Shown here piece by piece: positions 1-17,876 of a stretch of 64,000 nt of DNA. The notes below the pieces were generated by a model that was not told the DNA's origin, made no database searches, and was given only the letters and a program-made list of their open reading frames with translations. Origin of the DNA: Nymphaea colorata (Eukaryota > Streptophyta > Magnoliopsida > Nymphaeales > Nymphaeaceae). Both the position numbers and the translations under genes were made by a program. The DNA lies in assembly GCF_008831285.2 (NCBI RefSeq), contig NC_045141.1, forward strand, positions 22,166,742 to 22,230,741, in the 5' to 3' direction. The stretch's first letter is position 1; every line of letters starts with the position of its first letter.

Positions 1-660
1 CAACAAACCAATTGCCAAGAAACATTAGGAAGCATGAACTCATAAAACCCTAGAATTACAAGAGAAAATGGTACCGCGTCCTCACTGACCATGAGAATCG
101 GCTACTGCATCCTCTAAACTTGCCGCTTCCATCCCGATCCCACAAAGACTAGTCCTCTGCCGAATCGAGATTCGGCCACTCTCCGGATTTGAGGAGGTCG
201 GATCGTAGATCCCCTGCAGGAGCGTAAGAAGAGGAAGTCGTTTTGGAAGGTTATGTCATTGGGGAGGGAATAGGTGGAGGCCGTGATCAAGGTCGACTAG
301 CCCCTTTGCAATGGATCTACCACCAGTTGCAGCCCAGCGGGAGCTCATCGCTGCCCGCTGCGCATGGCACTTGGAATGCTGTTGAACACGGGGAGCGGCG
401 ACCAGATTCCACCGTTCTCTGACCGGAGATCAACGGAACTTTCAGGAAACCCTAATTTCCCGGGCCTTTTTCTTCCATCTTCTCCGCGCTTCAGTTCGAA
501 CCTCAGTTCCCGCGCTTCGATCTTATAGAGGCCGAGGTATGTCGGTTTTAGAGATCCAAATGCGCGGCGGATCCGAACTCAAGAAACACAGGGTCCATGG
601 AGATGGAGATGGAGTTGGACTTGGAGGGGGGAAATTGGGGTATAAATAACACTGGAACCG
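1..660 (-). other. Possible 5' region of a gene running off the left edge
   Basis: This stretch is clearly richer in G+C than the AT-rich DNA after about position 660. Read on the minus strand it has a look common at plant gene starts, including a TTAGGGTTTCC-type motif near 445-460 and a CT-rich block near 605-650. I see no long reading frame in it, so it could be an untranslated first exon plus promoter of a gene lying to the left. A GC-rich repeat fragment is an equal alternative. The call rests on composition only. Confidence 0.2.
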
Positions 661-1007
661 ATCTAGAGCAACGCAACTCATGAATTTTTGTAATTATATT
701 ATAAAAATAATTTTTTGTTCTTGAAAAATTTTAACATTATCAATTAGATTAGAAGATTAACCTGAATTTTTTTGGGAATTCTGGATTCGAATAGGACACT
801 ACAAAATTCGATTTTCTTACATTTACAAGTCATAAAATCTTACGAAAACAATTTAAAATAAGTTGTAAGGATTTATGGCAGTTCACAAATGGGCAGTTGT
901 AAAAATGCCAAAGTTAGGTCATATAAAATAAACGTGTATTTTGATGTGAATCTCATTTGAGAAGGGTTTAAGTTCGTATTAATATTTGTTCATTTCTTTG
1001 AATTAAA

Positions 1008-1190
1008 GGGGCTGTTTGGATGACACCGAAAACAAGATTTTGGAAGCAGAACTTGGTTTTACCTCCATATCTAAGTTTTCTGGAGTGTTTGGATTCCATT
1101 CTAATAAGCTTTTGAAAAGCCTAGCTTTGCAAAATGGTCGAGTTATTCACAAATGTTAACATTTGGTTGTATCATCCAAACAAACATACA
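1008..1190. mobile_element. MITE-like element with short inverted termini
   Basis: The left end CTGTTTGGATGACAC (1012-1026) is matched in inverse orientation by GTATCATCCAAACAAA (1169-1184). The GGGGCTGTTTGGATGA type of end is frequent in small non-autonomous DNA transposons of plants. A related end, inverted, occurs near 20935-20952. The interior is AT-rich and non-coding. The exact ends and the target-site duplication are not clear. Confidence 0.4.
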
Positions 1191-3011
1191 ATTAAACCAA
1201 ATAAGTTTTCGAAACTCATTAAAAACTTTTGCTTTCATAAAAACATTTCATATTGGATTTTTCTCACTTTGAACACGATACCATAGCTAGTCAAATTATT
1301 AATTATAATCCAAATGGACCCCCCAAAACTACTGAGTTTGATTGGTACAAGATTAAATCCATTCTTTTTTTTTTTTTTGGGATAGTGGGAGGAAATCTTA
1401 CTGCCTGAGTGAGGGACCGAAGCTCCTTCTCCCACCCTCAAGGCCTAGAATTGAAGCATGACTGGGTGAACTTACAATTACTCTCTTCAACTCAATAGTA
1501 GCACCTGCCACCTTTTGTAGTTTATAAGAATAACACCCACGAAAATCAAACTAACAATCAGGCTCTTACAACCTACCAATCCAACCAAATATGCTATGCG
1601 TCTTGATACAATTAAATCCATTGTAACTCCACCCTCTTTCCTGTTTGAATACCTTTAACTAAATACCCCGGGATCAAAGTGTTGGGCATCCCTTGGCTAC
1701 TAAAAATAATTCATCCAAGCAAAAAACCAATATATATAATAAAAATATGTGGAATCTTACAACCATAAACCCGCATCTTATATAAATGAACATGAAAAAG
1801 TATCAATAAAATTACAAACGTGATGTAAATGAACATATTCCATAGTGTGGACAATATGATAAATTATATAGCAAAGTTTGTCATATAATTTATACACAAC
1901 AATTCCATATAATAAAATATTTCATGTACCAACACCTAAGCAAACCATAGTTCTTCACCTATGTCCTCAAAATACATACAAAATTTTCAGACTAACCATA
2001 ATAAAAGTATGGTAATACATCCATCGTAAAGCTAAAAGTAATAATCTACATTTATTCAAGCAAATAACTATCATACATATACAACAACTATGATGAAGAT
2101 TGACACAGGTAGACACCATATCAATCCATACAATTTTTGTTTAGTTTTTATGAGTACAACTAATCTTCATCTCCTGCTTACTTGTCAAGAGTAATTGCGT
2201 AGATGCAATTCTGCTGCTTTTAAGTTGGTAAGAAAGACTGCACCCTTATATCGATAGACAAGCGGTTGACAACAGTCCTCTACCTTCAAATACAAGCTAG
2301 TACTTGCAAACCTTTATTTTCGGTTCCCTGAAGTTGAAAAAAAAAATGTCACTAGCATGCCAATATAAGACAATAGTAAACCAAATAATGTAAAATAGAC
2401 TCAATATGAGGTAAATAGTATATATGGATGCATATATCAGATGCTAACTTACTATTTTGAAAGTCTATTAAACATTTATGCAGTTGTAGCTGAACTCTAT
2501 GAATTGTTACTTTCATGTTGAAAAATTTGCATTGTAATTTCAAATTCATCTGTAAATGATGCATTATTACTTGTCTCATATGAAGCAGCATCATGGAGTT
2601 AAAAAGGGCTAATATGTTACTGTTCAATGTATTTTGCCCAAAGCAAAAACTTGAAGCAGATACATAAAATAATACAAGTATTTGGCATGATTTATGGGAA
2701 GATAATTTCACAAACCCGCTGCATGAACCAGCAAAGCGGAGGGTAATAAGAAATTTTCTCGCCTATATATTCAGGAGAACAACGACAGTGAGACTCGTTC
2801 GTGCCTCCCGGCAATATTACGCTGCCGCGAATGATCTCCTCCCTCCTCCTCTGATGACACCACCATCGTGTTCGTGTTACCGCTGCCTCCAATCGTGAAC
2901 CAGAAGTAGTCTCAGCTGTCTTTGTTCCGGTGCACGAGATCCCCTTTTCCGACAAAGAATTCGGCCGAGCGAAGACCACGGACAAGCAAGAGAGAGAGGG
3001 AGAGAGAGAGA
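1191..3011. other. Intergenic DNA left of VMA12
   Basis: AT-rich sequence without a supportable gene. Around 1525-1600 there is a degraded tRNA-like motif on the minus strand (GTTTGATT box-B-like sequence), similar to the clearer SINE-like copy near 47.6 kb. Short open frames at 2352-2711 have no recognisable content. The last 150 bases before 3012 include a GA-rich leader (2990-3010), typical of a plant 5' untranslated region. Confidence 0.4.
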
Positions 3012-6000
3012 ATGGAGGCGCGGCTGCACCCGGACGGCCTGATGGTGGGAAGCAGCGACGGCCTCCGCGACTTCCTCCTATCGGCATCTGAGGATATTGA
3101 TTCCATCCCTGACGAGCGCCTGCGCGACAAAGCTAGGGCCCTCTCGGCTCGGGACTCCGTCCCTTACAGGTCCCTCCGAGAAGTCTATCTTGCCATGCCG
3201 GCATCCTCCAGGCCGGCGCTCCTCCCGCTTCTCGCGGGCTCCGACCTCCTCTTTGCGAGCCCTAAACCTAGGGAGAAGGTAAACCCCGCTCCGAATGGGC
3301 ACCAATTTCATCAGTTTCTTTCATTTTGGGGAATTCGCTCGTTACTGACTCGTTTTGGGTGGTGTTTTAACTTGAGATGCGTTACGTTGATTTGTTGTTA
3401 GTCCCAACCAAAAGGAGTAAGCGTTAAGGATGGAGCTTAGGTTGTGGTGCCCGAATCTGTTGATCTTATAAAATGATCCTTAATCATAGTTTACTGTGCC
3501 ATTACTGAATCGAAGATGAAACTGAACATCAGTTGTCCTGTTGACAACTCGTCCTACGTTTTCTATTCATATGCAAGAGGACTATGATCTGACGGGCAGC
3601 CATGATAGACCGTAAACACACGGAGATGTATATACTTCGTTAACAGAAACTGCTAATGCTGCTAATTGATCAGTCATGAGCCAACTTTCACAAGCTCTTC
3701 AGTCTTATGCACAGGCTGCAGTCTTTGTCGACATCACTAGCATTGCTTCATATTTTTGATATAGTATAGGGATCAACTCCCGTGTCTGGTTATTCCATGA
3801 GTTCGAGGTGATGGCACTAATGTAAAGAACTGATTGTATTTCCAATTTAAAACAATAGTACAATCAAACTGCATGACTCATACTTTCCCATAGATCATGC
3901 ATACCATCATGGCTTTCTGCTTCATTTTTTGACCCTGAGGTTGCAAGAACAAATTTTCTTGCTTTCTGTCAAACGGTGCAGCCAAACTTCCTTCTTACCA
4001 CGTACAAGGTTTCTTCCCATAAAGTTCTGTTGAATGTTGCGAAATGCTTGTCGGTCAGTTTGTATGTTTTATTAGTTGTTGCTATTATTTATTAGATGGG
4101 CGTATATTTTTATATATTTCAGGAGACGGAAAATTAAATTGCAGCTTTTATACATTGTGTAATTGTGGTTTTGTGATTTTTTTTTTAAATAATTTTCATG
4201 TTGCTATTTAATTTACCTCGACATCCTAAAATGCGAAGGTTTCACATGGGAATCTTATTTTTATTGCTTGCTATCAGTGTGATGAGTTGAAAGAAAGACT
4301 AATGAAGCTCGCTGAATTGGAGGAGAGGAAAGCATATGATGCACTTATTGAGGACATTGCACCAAAGAAAGACACTGAGGAGCCATTTTCTTCATACAAG
4401 GATCAACTAGGATTTGGTAAATATGTGTACATTAATAGGTTTTTTTTGGTTCTCGCTGAAATCTTTATGCTTCAGATGTGTGTGCTAAGCTGGCATTACT
4501 TGTTCTCTACCTGTTGATTTTATTTCTTCAACTGGATATACCTTGTTGGTTCCTGGTTCCTTGTTAGAAATTTCAATGCTTCAAATCGTTGTCCTGAGCT
4601 ACAAGAAGTAGTTTCTATGTTCAAAACGAGCAAAACCTGGGACATTTGGTTCTCGTTTTTCAGATGCATCAATTTGTGGAACTTATCCACGTAGCATATC
4701 TTCAGCATGGACAGTCCCTAATTATTTAGTGTTAGATCTTTTTCCAGTTTGGTTACGGTGGCTCTGGGACTCAATCTGTTGGAAAAGGTTAGGCCTGCTT
4801 ACTGTTGGAAAGTTGATAACAGTGGGAAAGGAGATGCCCTTTATAGATGTATTATTCCTCCGTAAAGGTGGTCCAAAAACGGTTGGAATTAACTTGAATT
4901 TTGCATCCTCATTTGACAGCACTGATTTTATAATGCTTTTTCTGTTTCTGTGTTTGAATGTGAATTCCAGCAACTTCAGATTAAGATATGTTTAAGAATC
5001 ACTGTGTGTAGTCCATCCTCTTGGCCAGAAGTTTCATGATGATGTGAGCCCATGAGCAGATAAAAGACAAACCAAGTATGGTGACTGGTGAGACATTGAG
5101 TTAGGGTTGCTGATTGCCTTTAGAAGGACTGAAAGGGCCAGCTTTATGGTGCGAAGTTTACTGGCGATTTTGAATTGGTAAGAGATGAATTGTCTAACTA
5201 ATGGGAAAAAATAAAGCTACTTCACGTTTACAAGGACTTGTTTGGACATTATGGGTTCACGAAGTGTTGAAGTACCTTATATTTGAATTATGAGTTGTAA
5301 AACTAAGTTTTAGTTTTGCTTCAGGCCTTCTAAGTTGAAAAACATGGTTTCCCACTCTGGCATGCATTAAAGAGACTTTAACCTTAGCAATAATTGAATT
5401 CTTGGAGAATAATATCCAATATGTAGCATTGTGAAAGAAAAGGTGTATGTTAACACAAATAGCAATATCTATTGTTTGGCTTGTAGAAGCAAAAAATCAA
5501 GCATCGTGCAAGAAGGGGCGTATGTTAACACAAATAGCAATATCTATTGTACGGCTTGTAGAAGCAAAAAATCATGGGGGACTCACTTCACCTTCCCAAA
5601 GGTAATAAAAAATGAAACACAAGTACCACACATATTTGAGCATTAAGTGTTTTTTGTTTTTGACTTGCAGGAAAAGTTTAAAATGGAAAAAAGGGAGTAC
5701 CTTTCTTCTTTTCTTGATGACTTAAAAACTGAAGAAGCCTGTGAATATCATGTTAGAAGAATAGTGATCTCCAATTTACTTGGGCAGCAAGTTTCTTTTT
5801 AAAGAGGATGATGTTTCTTCATATTAGAAATAAGGTCATGTAGCTTGTACACAGTTCATGATGTATATTGCCTGGAATATGGTCATGATCTTTGGTGGTT
5901 GGGAATGCTAGTTTCTGAATGAGTTTAATTATGTACATTATTTGTGTGTCTGTGTGTCTTATTTATTAGTCAGTGGCATTGTGCTGCATGGTGGTCTATC

Positions 6001-6916
6001 ATCAAAGTGAATTCAAAGCTATTTATGTACTCATTCCAGTCTTTTAAAGATTAGTTATTTCTTATATTAGCATGAAACTACATTTCATAAAGGGAAGAGG
6101 CAAATGATGTCCATTGACGTGAGGCAGGCCTTCACAGATTCTCTTTGTAGTTTATTGGAGCTAATGGTCTACAGGTGGTCCCTCTGCAACCATGGGTTTG
6201 ACGATGCAAGGGATGTTGGGGCCCATTTGCTAATTGACATTTTTCAAGTAATGGTTAGAAGAAAGCTTTCAAATAGTTACAAACCAAACCTTTCGAGGCT
6301 ATTGCAAAATTGAGATTGGTGCAAGACACTCGAGGGGTGAGAGGATGAACATCCAGCATGTAGTCTGGCGGTTCAACTAGTTGTCATTTATGGACGTTTG
6401 GAGATTTTTAAAGATAATCTATTAAATCTGCATTTAATTTTAAGCTTCTAAGACGTTTTCATCAATCACATTTTTCAGCTTTTTCATGTCTTTATGGGTC
6501 TCTTATTTTGTTTCTGGCTTGTTCACGTCCTATGCTATTTCTTGTTATTGGTTTTTGAAGTTTAAAGTCCACTTCTGCCCTTTGCAGGCCTTCATGTTGT
6601 GGTGACGATGTTCACTGGTTACTTGGTTGGTTACGCAGCATTTAGAGCTCTTTTTGCACGGAATCAATTTATGGTATGATCTGTGTCTGAGTTTTAACTT
6701 CCTCGTGCCTATCCGAGCCTTTAGCATCTGTTACAACCAAGCAGTTTCATAATTTGTTGCAACTGAGATCTTTTGAATTTGGCGCAGAGTGCTGCAGGGG
6801 GAATCTGTGGGTTGGTCTTTGCCATGCTTCTTGAGACAGTTCTCTTCATCATTAGAACATCTGGTCCCACTAAAATATCCTCGCCTTCTACTTCAAAGGT
6901 CAAGAAAAACCTCTAG
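3012..6916 (+). CDS. VMA12: V-ATPase assembly factor, Vma12/TMEM199 type (ER membrane)
   Basis: Four exons give 206 aa: 3012-3278, 4278-4416, 6588-6673 and 6788-6916. All introns are GT-AG and phases agree (0, 1, 0). The product begins MEARLHPDGL. A start at 2922 is open in frame but reads through the GA-rich leader, so 3012 is preferred. The soluble N-terminal part (about 1-136) carries the charged helix after CDELKERLMKL. Two membrane helices follow, at about 137-158 (LHVVVTMFTGYLVGY) and 169-188 (GICGLVFAMLLETV). Vma12 family proteins reside in the ER and help build the membrane sector of the vacuolar proton pump. The C-terminus KKNL fits a KKXX dilysine ER-retrieval signal. Intron 2 is 2.2 kb and holds a 75-bp tandem repeat and an exon-like open stretch. 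Family assignment comes from the membrane hairpin sequence and overall size. Confidence 0.85.
5426..5575 (+). repeat. 75-bp tandem duplication inside VMA12 intron 2
   Basis: Two units, 5426-5500 and 5501-5575, share long identical blocks such as TATGTTAACACAAATAGCAA. The period is a multiple of three and both units are open in one frame. That frame reads a 25-residue repeat with YCLACRSKKS and YCTACRSKKS. This is probably chance plus recent duplication, since it does not splice in frame to VMA12. Confidence 0.7.
5671..5802 (+). other. Exon-like open stretch within VMA12 intron 2
   Basis: A good 3' splice site (TTTTTGACTTGCAG, ending at 5670) is followed by 44 codons to a TAA stop. The peptide starts EKFKMEKREYLSSFLDDL and ends LLGQQVSF. 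Joined to VMA12 exon 2 it would be out of frame and stop after two codons, so it is not a normal VMA12 exon. It could be a poison exon, a relic of another gene, or chance. The family is not recognised. Confidence 0.25.
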
Positions 6917-7500
6917 TGGCTTGTCCGCCAGGTTAGCTGTCCATCCTAATCTGTGTTTACTCTGTATATGTTATCAAGGCAACTGAAGTATCTTCGGTTG
7001 TTCTGTTAATGTGAAGTACACGTTTTAGTCTTGCAAATTACTACAAAATTCCGCTTGTACAACAGATAGATCTTCCAAATATGGAACACGTTTTATTTGC
7101 AGACAGATCCATTGCTCCAGGAAATTGAAAAATAATCTCGTCTGCAAGGCACGTTGTGTTAGTTACATGGTTCTTACTAACTCTAAGATAGTTCTTCTTA
7201 AGATAACATTGTTTCATGGTTTAGAATGGGCATGATTATTATCTTTATTCTGAGAAGAGCATCCACTCCTAAATTGGCTGAGTCAAAATTAATGGGGCAA
7301 TCCATGACTCTGTCCTAGCATCGGCACGTCAAGTTGAGCATGTATGAGCAGTAATTTTTGGTCGCTACATTATGAACTGAGGAAATATTTCGACCTTGAA
7401 TCCTGGGTAACTTGTGAAGTCATGGAGGTAAGAACAGGGCTTCGCCTCCTTCCAGGAAAAGGAGCTTTCAATGAGGTTGGACTTACACACACACACACAC

Positions 7501-7536
<36 letters not shown>

Positions 7537-8846
7537 TGGCCTAACAAAAAAAGATCAAAATTTCAATGAACAATTTGCATCCTTGGTCGTTCGACAGGAT
7601 GGGATTTGCGCAACTAAAAAGAACAAAGTGTCAATTAACCATTTGTATCCTCGGTTGTTCAACAGGCTTCAATTTTTAAGGAACCGGAATGTGATTGCAT
7701 GTGAAAAATTTTAATTATAGTTTTGTGTGACTTCTACTTGAAATGAAATCTGATCCAGGATCAAGCAATATCTGGATAGTTGGATATAGTAATAGCTAGG
7801 TTCACTTTGAGTCAAGATTAACTGGGCAATCCAGGGCACCCTCCACAAACTGGTTGCGTAAACTTAAATTTGGTGGTCACCTCTATGGACTGTTCTCCCC
7901 CGGAGCCCACATAGTTTGGTTGGTTCTGGAGGCCAGTGTCTCCCAACTCAAAATCGTAGGGAGTGGTTTCACATCTTGGTGAATAGAGCTTAGCGAGCTT
8001 GCCTCCTAAGTGGTTGGCGGTCTGGTTCTTGGTCGTACTAAAAGAAATTGAAAATGATTCAACCTTAGCTCATTGAAGTTATATGAGTAGAAGCGCAAAT
8101 GGCCTTGAAATCGATAGTAAGTCGATTCGATTCATTGGCCAATACATGGTCTCACGTTTAGCACAATGTTCACGTACTAAGTATGTTTTATGGATCAAAG
8201 CAGCTCTTTTTAGTTGCATCCAGGCTCTGAACTGAAGCAAGTTAAAACTTTGGACATACAAGGGTATGGTATGACTTTGGAGGTTTTATTCTTAGGCGGT
8301 TTCCTTTAGTTAGCTTTAAAATAAAAAAGCAGCTTCAGTTTGAATCGGCTTGAATCAAGTTGGTCTCGCATGGCCGATTCCGTTCAACTTCCCATTTGCA
8401 TTACTAAATCAGAAACCAAGCCTCTGGTTTCCCAAGTACAAGCACTTTTCTCGGTTGAAAGTTGAAACTCGAAATATCCAGAAAACAGAATCTGTATCGG
8501 GCAAGTTTTCGGGTCCACAACGTAAGAAAATAGATCTGGACGCATTCACTTCATACCCGACCGCTCGAAACATCGTTCAAATTTTACCGCCCAAATTCCT
8601 CTCAAGTTCAGGACCCTCTCTCTCGATTTCCTTGTGCTCAATCCTGTTCCCGGACCGAGAGGGGCAGAGAAATTTTAGGCGTCCGACGTTTGGTCGCTCA
8701 CATCAAGGTAGTCTTTTCTTTTTCCCTTTTCTTCATCCTTTCATTTCGTTTCCTGCAAAAATTTCTGTTGCATCTTCTGTTTCTCTGAATAGTTGGGCCT
8801 CTCCTATATCCGGCGAAGAGTCGAGAAATTGCAGAAGTGGAAGAAG
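6917..8846. other. Spacer between VMA12 and the FHA gene
   Basis: Holds the VMA12 3' flank, a compound microsatellite (7484-7534) and non-coding AT-rich DNA. About 7880-8030 has a tRNA-like look on the minus strand and may be an old SINE. The last 250 bases before 8847 are CT-rich and probably the FHA gene promoter and leader. An open frame at 8350-8871 overlaps the FHA start in another frame and is not considered real. Confidence 0.4.
7484..7534. repeat. Compound microsatellite (AC)n(AG)n
   Basis: About nine AC units (7484-7502) directly followed by about fifteen AG units (7504-7534). The tract lies between genes. Confidence 0.95.
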
Positions 8847-9707
8847 ATGGGGACAAAAAGAAGCTTGTTGAAGCTCATTGTGGAGAAGGGGCGTCGGAAG
8901 GGGGAAATCATAGAGTGCGCGCAGTCATCGGACATCAGGATAGGAAGGGTCATAAAGGGGAACAATTTCACGATCAAGGATCCGGCTATCTCTCAGCAAC
9001 ATTTGGTCGTAGAATTCAGGGATGGAAGATGGGTGGTCTTGGATTTGGACACCTCAAACGGGACGATGCTGAACGACAAGCTGATTCCTCCACAGGCGGC
9101 TTGTGCTGTCAGGGACGGTGATGTGATCAAGGTCGGAGAGAAATCAGCACTGTTTGTTCGTATATCGGAGGAAGAGGGGGATGCCGGAGTTGCGGCAGAT
9201 CCTTCCAATATAGTTGAGGAGAAACCCTCCCCTGAAGTTGTGGTCAGGAGGAATCCCAGCCGTAGAGCCGCCGCTGCATTGACTAGGAGCACACGGGGTC
9301 TGGAGAGTATTTCCGTGGATGTCGGCAAGAGGAGAGCTAAGGTTCCAAAAAATAAGTTGGTTTCTGCGACTGTGGGTAAGAAGCAGGTCTCAATAGCTCA
9401 GAATGTGGAGGCTGCTGAGGAGTGCAGTAAAGAAATGGAGAAGAATGAGATTGTCAATGACCGGGGTATGCAGCAATCCAGAAATGGGGAGAAGGACGAG
9501 AAGGAGCTCGGCGGAGAGCAGCCTGGATCGAGCAAGAAGAATATGGAGAATATAACGCTGGGGCAGTGGTTAGACAGAATGGAGGTATGGTTACCAAAAC
9601 AGATTCGGGATGTATCTGAAGATTTGATTGAGTTGATGAGAGAAAGGGCGAAGCAGGTTGAAGAGTTTGTATCCCACCAAGAAGCTGGAAATAAGACAGC
9701 AGCCTAG
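8847..9707 (+). CDS. FHA-domain protein, single exon, 286 aa
   Basis: An intronless gene starting MGTKRSLLKL. An upstream in-frame ATG at 8793 would add 18 residues, but the FHA fold begins right after 8847, so the shorter start is preferred. The forkhead-associated domain spans about residues 7-106 and has all hallmarks: GR at 33-34, SQQH at 49-52, and NG at 71-72 in DTSNGTMLND. FHA domains bind phosphothreonine peptides, usually in nuclear signalling or chromosome functions. After a basic, low-complexity middle, the last 45 residues (TLGQWLDRMEVWLPKQI, then RERAKQVEEF) form a likely helical tail. Similar tails occur in small plant FHA proteins such as the Arabidopsis At4g14490 group. Partner and target are unknown. 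The gene is G-rich compared with its flanks. Confidence 0.85.
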   Translation: MGTKRSLLKLIVEKGRRKGEIIECAQSSDIRIGRVIKGNNFTIKDPAISQQHLVVEFRDGRWVVLDLDTSNGTMLNDKLIPPQAACAVRDGDVIKVGEKSALFVRISEEEGDAGVAADPSNIVEEKPSPEVVVRRNPSRRAAAALTRSTRGLESISVDVGKRRAKVPKNKLVSATVGKKQVSIAQNVEAAEECSKEMEKNEIVNDRGMQQSRNGEKDEKELGGEQPGSSKKNMENITLGQWLDRMEVWLPKQIRDVSEDLIELMRERAKQVEEFVSHQEAGNKTAA

Positions 9708-11263
9708 GTTTGTGGAATTCCGGCAGTTGAATTAGTGCAACTTAGGTTTGCTGGTTTCCGCCAGTTGAAAAAGAGCCACGAATCTTCTTCCACACTGCCG
9801 TCGGAGACGTAAGTTGTATCTCTCTCTTGCTCATCATAGGGTATATATGTATTTTGATCTGGTTGCGAGAACTAATAATACAATATGGCATTATCATGTT
9901 ATTGTTTAAATTTGTTTTTTGTCCATGACCACAAATATATCCTTCATTTTCGTGTGTTTTCTTCAAGAATGAACGTATCAAAAGATTTCAGAAAAACTGT
10001 TCCCAAGATAGACAAAATACGTAGAAGTATTTAGCACCATAGAAAAAATGAAAACAAAGCAAAGTTCAGGATAAGATCGTTCATGTAAGTCCTCTTTGTA
10101 TCTATTATGCACGTAAAATGTTCAATTCATTCGTTCAGAAACGTTTTTTGTTCTGGTTTTCTTGCTAAACTAAGAGGGCGTAGCTTGCTCTTGAACACTT
10201 GAAACTCTTTCCTTCCCCAAAGGCGTTTTTTGTTGTTTCCACTTCATCCTCTTTTACATCAGCCAGATGACTGCAAGCAGAGCAGTAGTAACCTAGCAAA
10301 GCATTGTATGATTTGGATATGCAATCGTTTTTCTCCTTTCTTCAACAATTACACAACGAAAGGATGCTAGGAATTTAATCAGTTCATTCTTTTTGAGATA
10401 CAGAAGTTAAATCAGTTTTTAGGACCCACTGTGTGCAGGGAACATGCAATATGACCTTTCTTACATGATGTAAAATAAGGAGAGATTTTCCCTTTGTTCC
10501 CACATCTTGCAAGTCTTTATTTCATTTTTCATTTGTGGAATAATCAGGGCTGGCTGCTTCAGTATTGGACTTTGTTGCAGCACTAGCCTGCTACTGGTGA
10601 TATCATCCATATGTACTTGTTTATATAGCAACTCATTTCCTCTCAGACCTTACCTATTCAAACATTGAATTTATTTTTCTATTATGCACATTCCTATCTA
10701 GATGTGAATCAGGAGCTTTTAACTTTTAAGTATGTAAAATGGTTCACATACTGTGTTCCTTCTCCTAAAAGTTTAGGTTTTCTCCGGAATTGAGCATTTG
10801 CAGCTTAGGAGTTCAATGCTGATCCATGAAAACGTACTTTGAGCTTCATTTATATTTGTGTTGCGTGGTCTGCTATTGAGAGAGAAAAAAACAATTGAAT
10901 ATATTTGACTTAGATTTAGCTTGAAGGTAAGATGATTATGATCTTGGGCATCTACACGAGCAGCACACTGTAGGAGTTGCAGAAAATTTGAACTTATTGC
11001 ATGCGCTTTGGCAATTAGCAGTATATTAGAAGATTATCTCCATTCTTTTGAAGAATCTGGAGCGGTTACTTAGCTATTTTGAGGATAGAATGTACAACAA
11101 ACTTATTCTGCAGTTTTCTGATTGATATCATGATCAAGAGTACGTATAGCACACACACAAAAATAAGTTATGAAGTACAAGAGCACATTAGGCAAGAATA
11201 GAACTAAATAAACGTAACACGAAAATGGTAATAACTAATAACAATATATTGCACAAATGGCTC
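9708..11263. other. Convergent spacer between the FHA gene and 4CL
   Basis: Both flanking genes end into this 1.6-kb AT-rich spacer. It presumably holds their 3' untranslated regions; AATAATACAATATG near 9870 is a possible poly(A) region for the FHA gene. I see no further gene or repeat. Confidence 0.5.
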
Positions 11264-16533
<5,270 letters not shown>

Positions 16534-16715
16534 GGCTGTTGGTTGCAGAATTCAGGGAGGGGCGGAGGGAGGGGAAGTGTGGAGAAGAGAGTTGGGAGGT
16601 GCAAAAAGCGTGCACACGGCGGAGGAGGAGGTGGGAAAGCAGGTGAAGATTTAAGAAGAGACGGGTTGAGGTTGTGTTAGAAACGAACAATGAGGGTGAC
16701 AGGTGAGGAGGTGCG

Positions 16716-16722
16716 GGTAGGT
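16716..16722 (-). promoter_or_regulatory. AC element (ACCTACC) upstream of 4CL
   Basis: The minus strand reads CCACCTACCCGC here, 183 bases before the 4CL start codon. ACCTACC is the AC-I element bound by R2R3-MYB regulators of phenylpropanoid genes. A seven-base match can be chance, but position and gene fit the known use of this element. Confidence 0.45.
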
Positions 16723-17048
16723 GGAGCGAGCGATGGTAGATTGATTGGTAGTCCTGAGGTGGATGGAGAAGCACGCGCTCTTCTCTACCTTCCCCTCCCT
16801 TACAAGAAATAACGACCCATAATGTGCACACGAGACAATTTTTCACGGTTTACCAATTTTAGTACGACCTTACAAAAAAAAAAAATATTATTTTAAAATT
16901 GCCCAAGTTTAATCTTACGTCCTTTTATCAAGGGCTTTCGAAAGTTTAGGTCACTATCAACTAAAAATTTGTTAAACATACGTTTCGTGTTTTATGAATA
17001 AAATTTTTTAACTTCACCTTTGTCACACCCTTCTCTTGGTGGACTTTA

Positions 17049-17079
<31 letters not shown>

Positions 17080-17758
17080 AATTAAATTATGAAAAAATAG
17101 CATTGGATTTGGATTTGAAGTTAGTTTTAAATAAATGTCAGATTGGACTCAAATTCAAAGTCATATTCAATTTCAAATAATTATTTTATCAGATATACGT
17201 ACATTTTTAATTACGTTGATTCTTAACATAGGTTCCTTTGGATTGTATATCTAAAAAGTTTAAAAGTTGGAATCTGATTATAAGTTTAAACATCAAATTT
17301 GTATATAGGTTAGATTTTTTTTTCATTTATATATTCAAAATAGAATATGTGAACATCCAATACATTAGATATGGTGAAAAGTAAGTGAGAATTAAATGCT
17401 ATCTATTAACATCAACATCATAGAGGTAGAATAAAATATTATGAACGCAAGAGACAAAAGAGTTTTGTGCATGTGCATGCATGTGAGAAAGACGCACCCG
17501 TTTTCTTGGGAAATTTGTGAGGTAAATTTTCCTTTTAGATAATAAAATAATTTGAATTGACAGACCTGGTACCTGATGGGTAGTCAGGTACCCAACCAAC
17601 AATGGGCCGAACTTAAGCTAGCTATTTGACATTCGGAATGACCTGATAAAAAACAACTTGCCGGCCTGGATTGGCCCGAGCTGGGTATTGGGGAGCTCGA
17701 CTCAAACCAATATATGTATTTAAAAATCATTTTTCTATATTAGCTTATTTTGTTTAGT

Positions 17759-17876
<118 letters not shown>

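Noticed and set aside
2352-2711. 119-codon minus-strand open frame left of VMA12
   Set aside because: AT-rich composition, no domain, and no sensible splice context; judged to be chance.
8350-8871. 173-codon + strand frame just before the FHA gene
   Set aside because: It overlaps the FHA start in a different frame and reads through leader-like sequence with no recognisable content.
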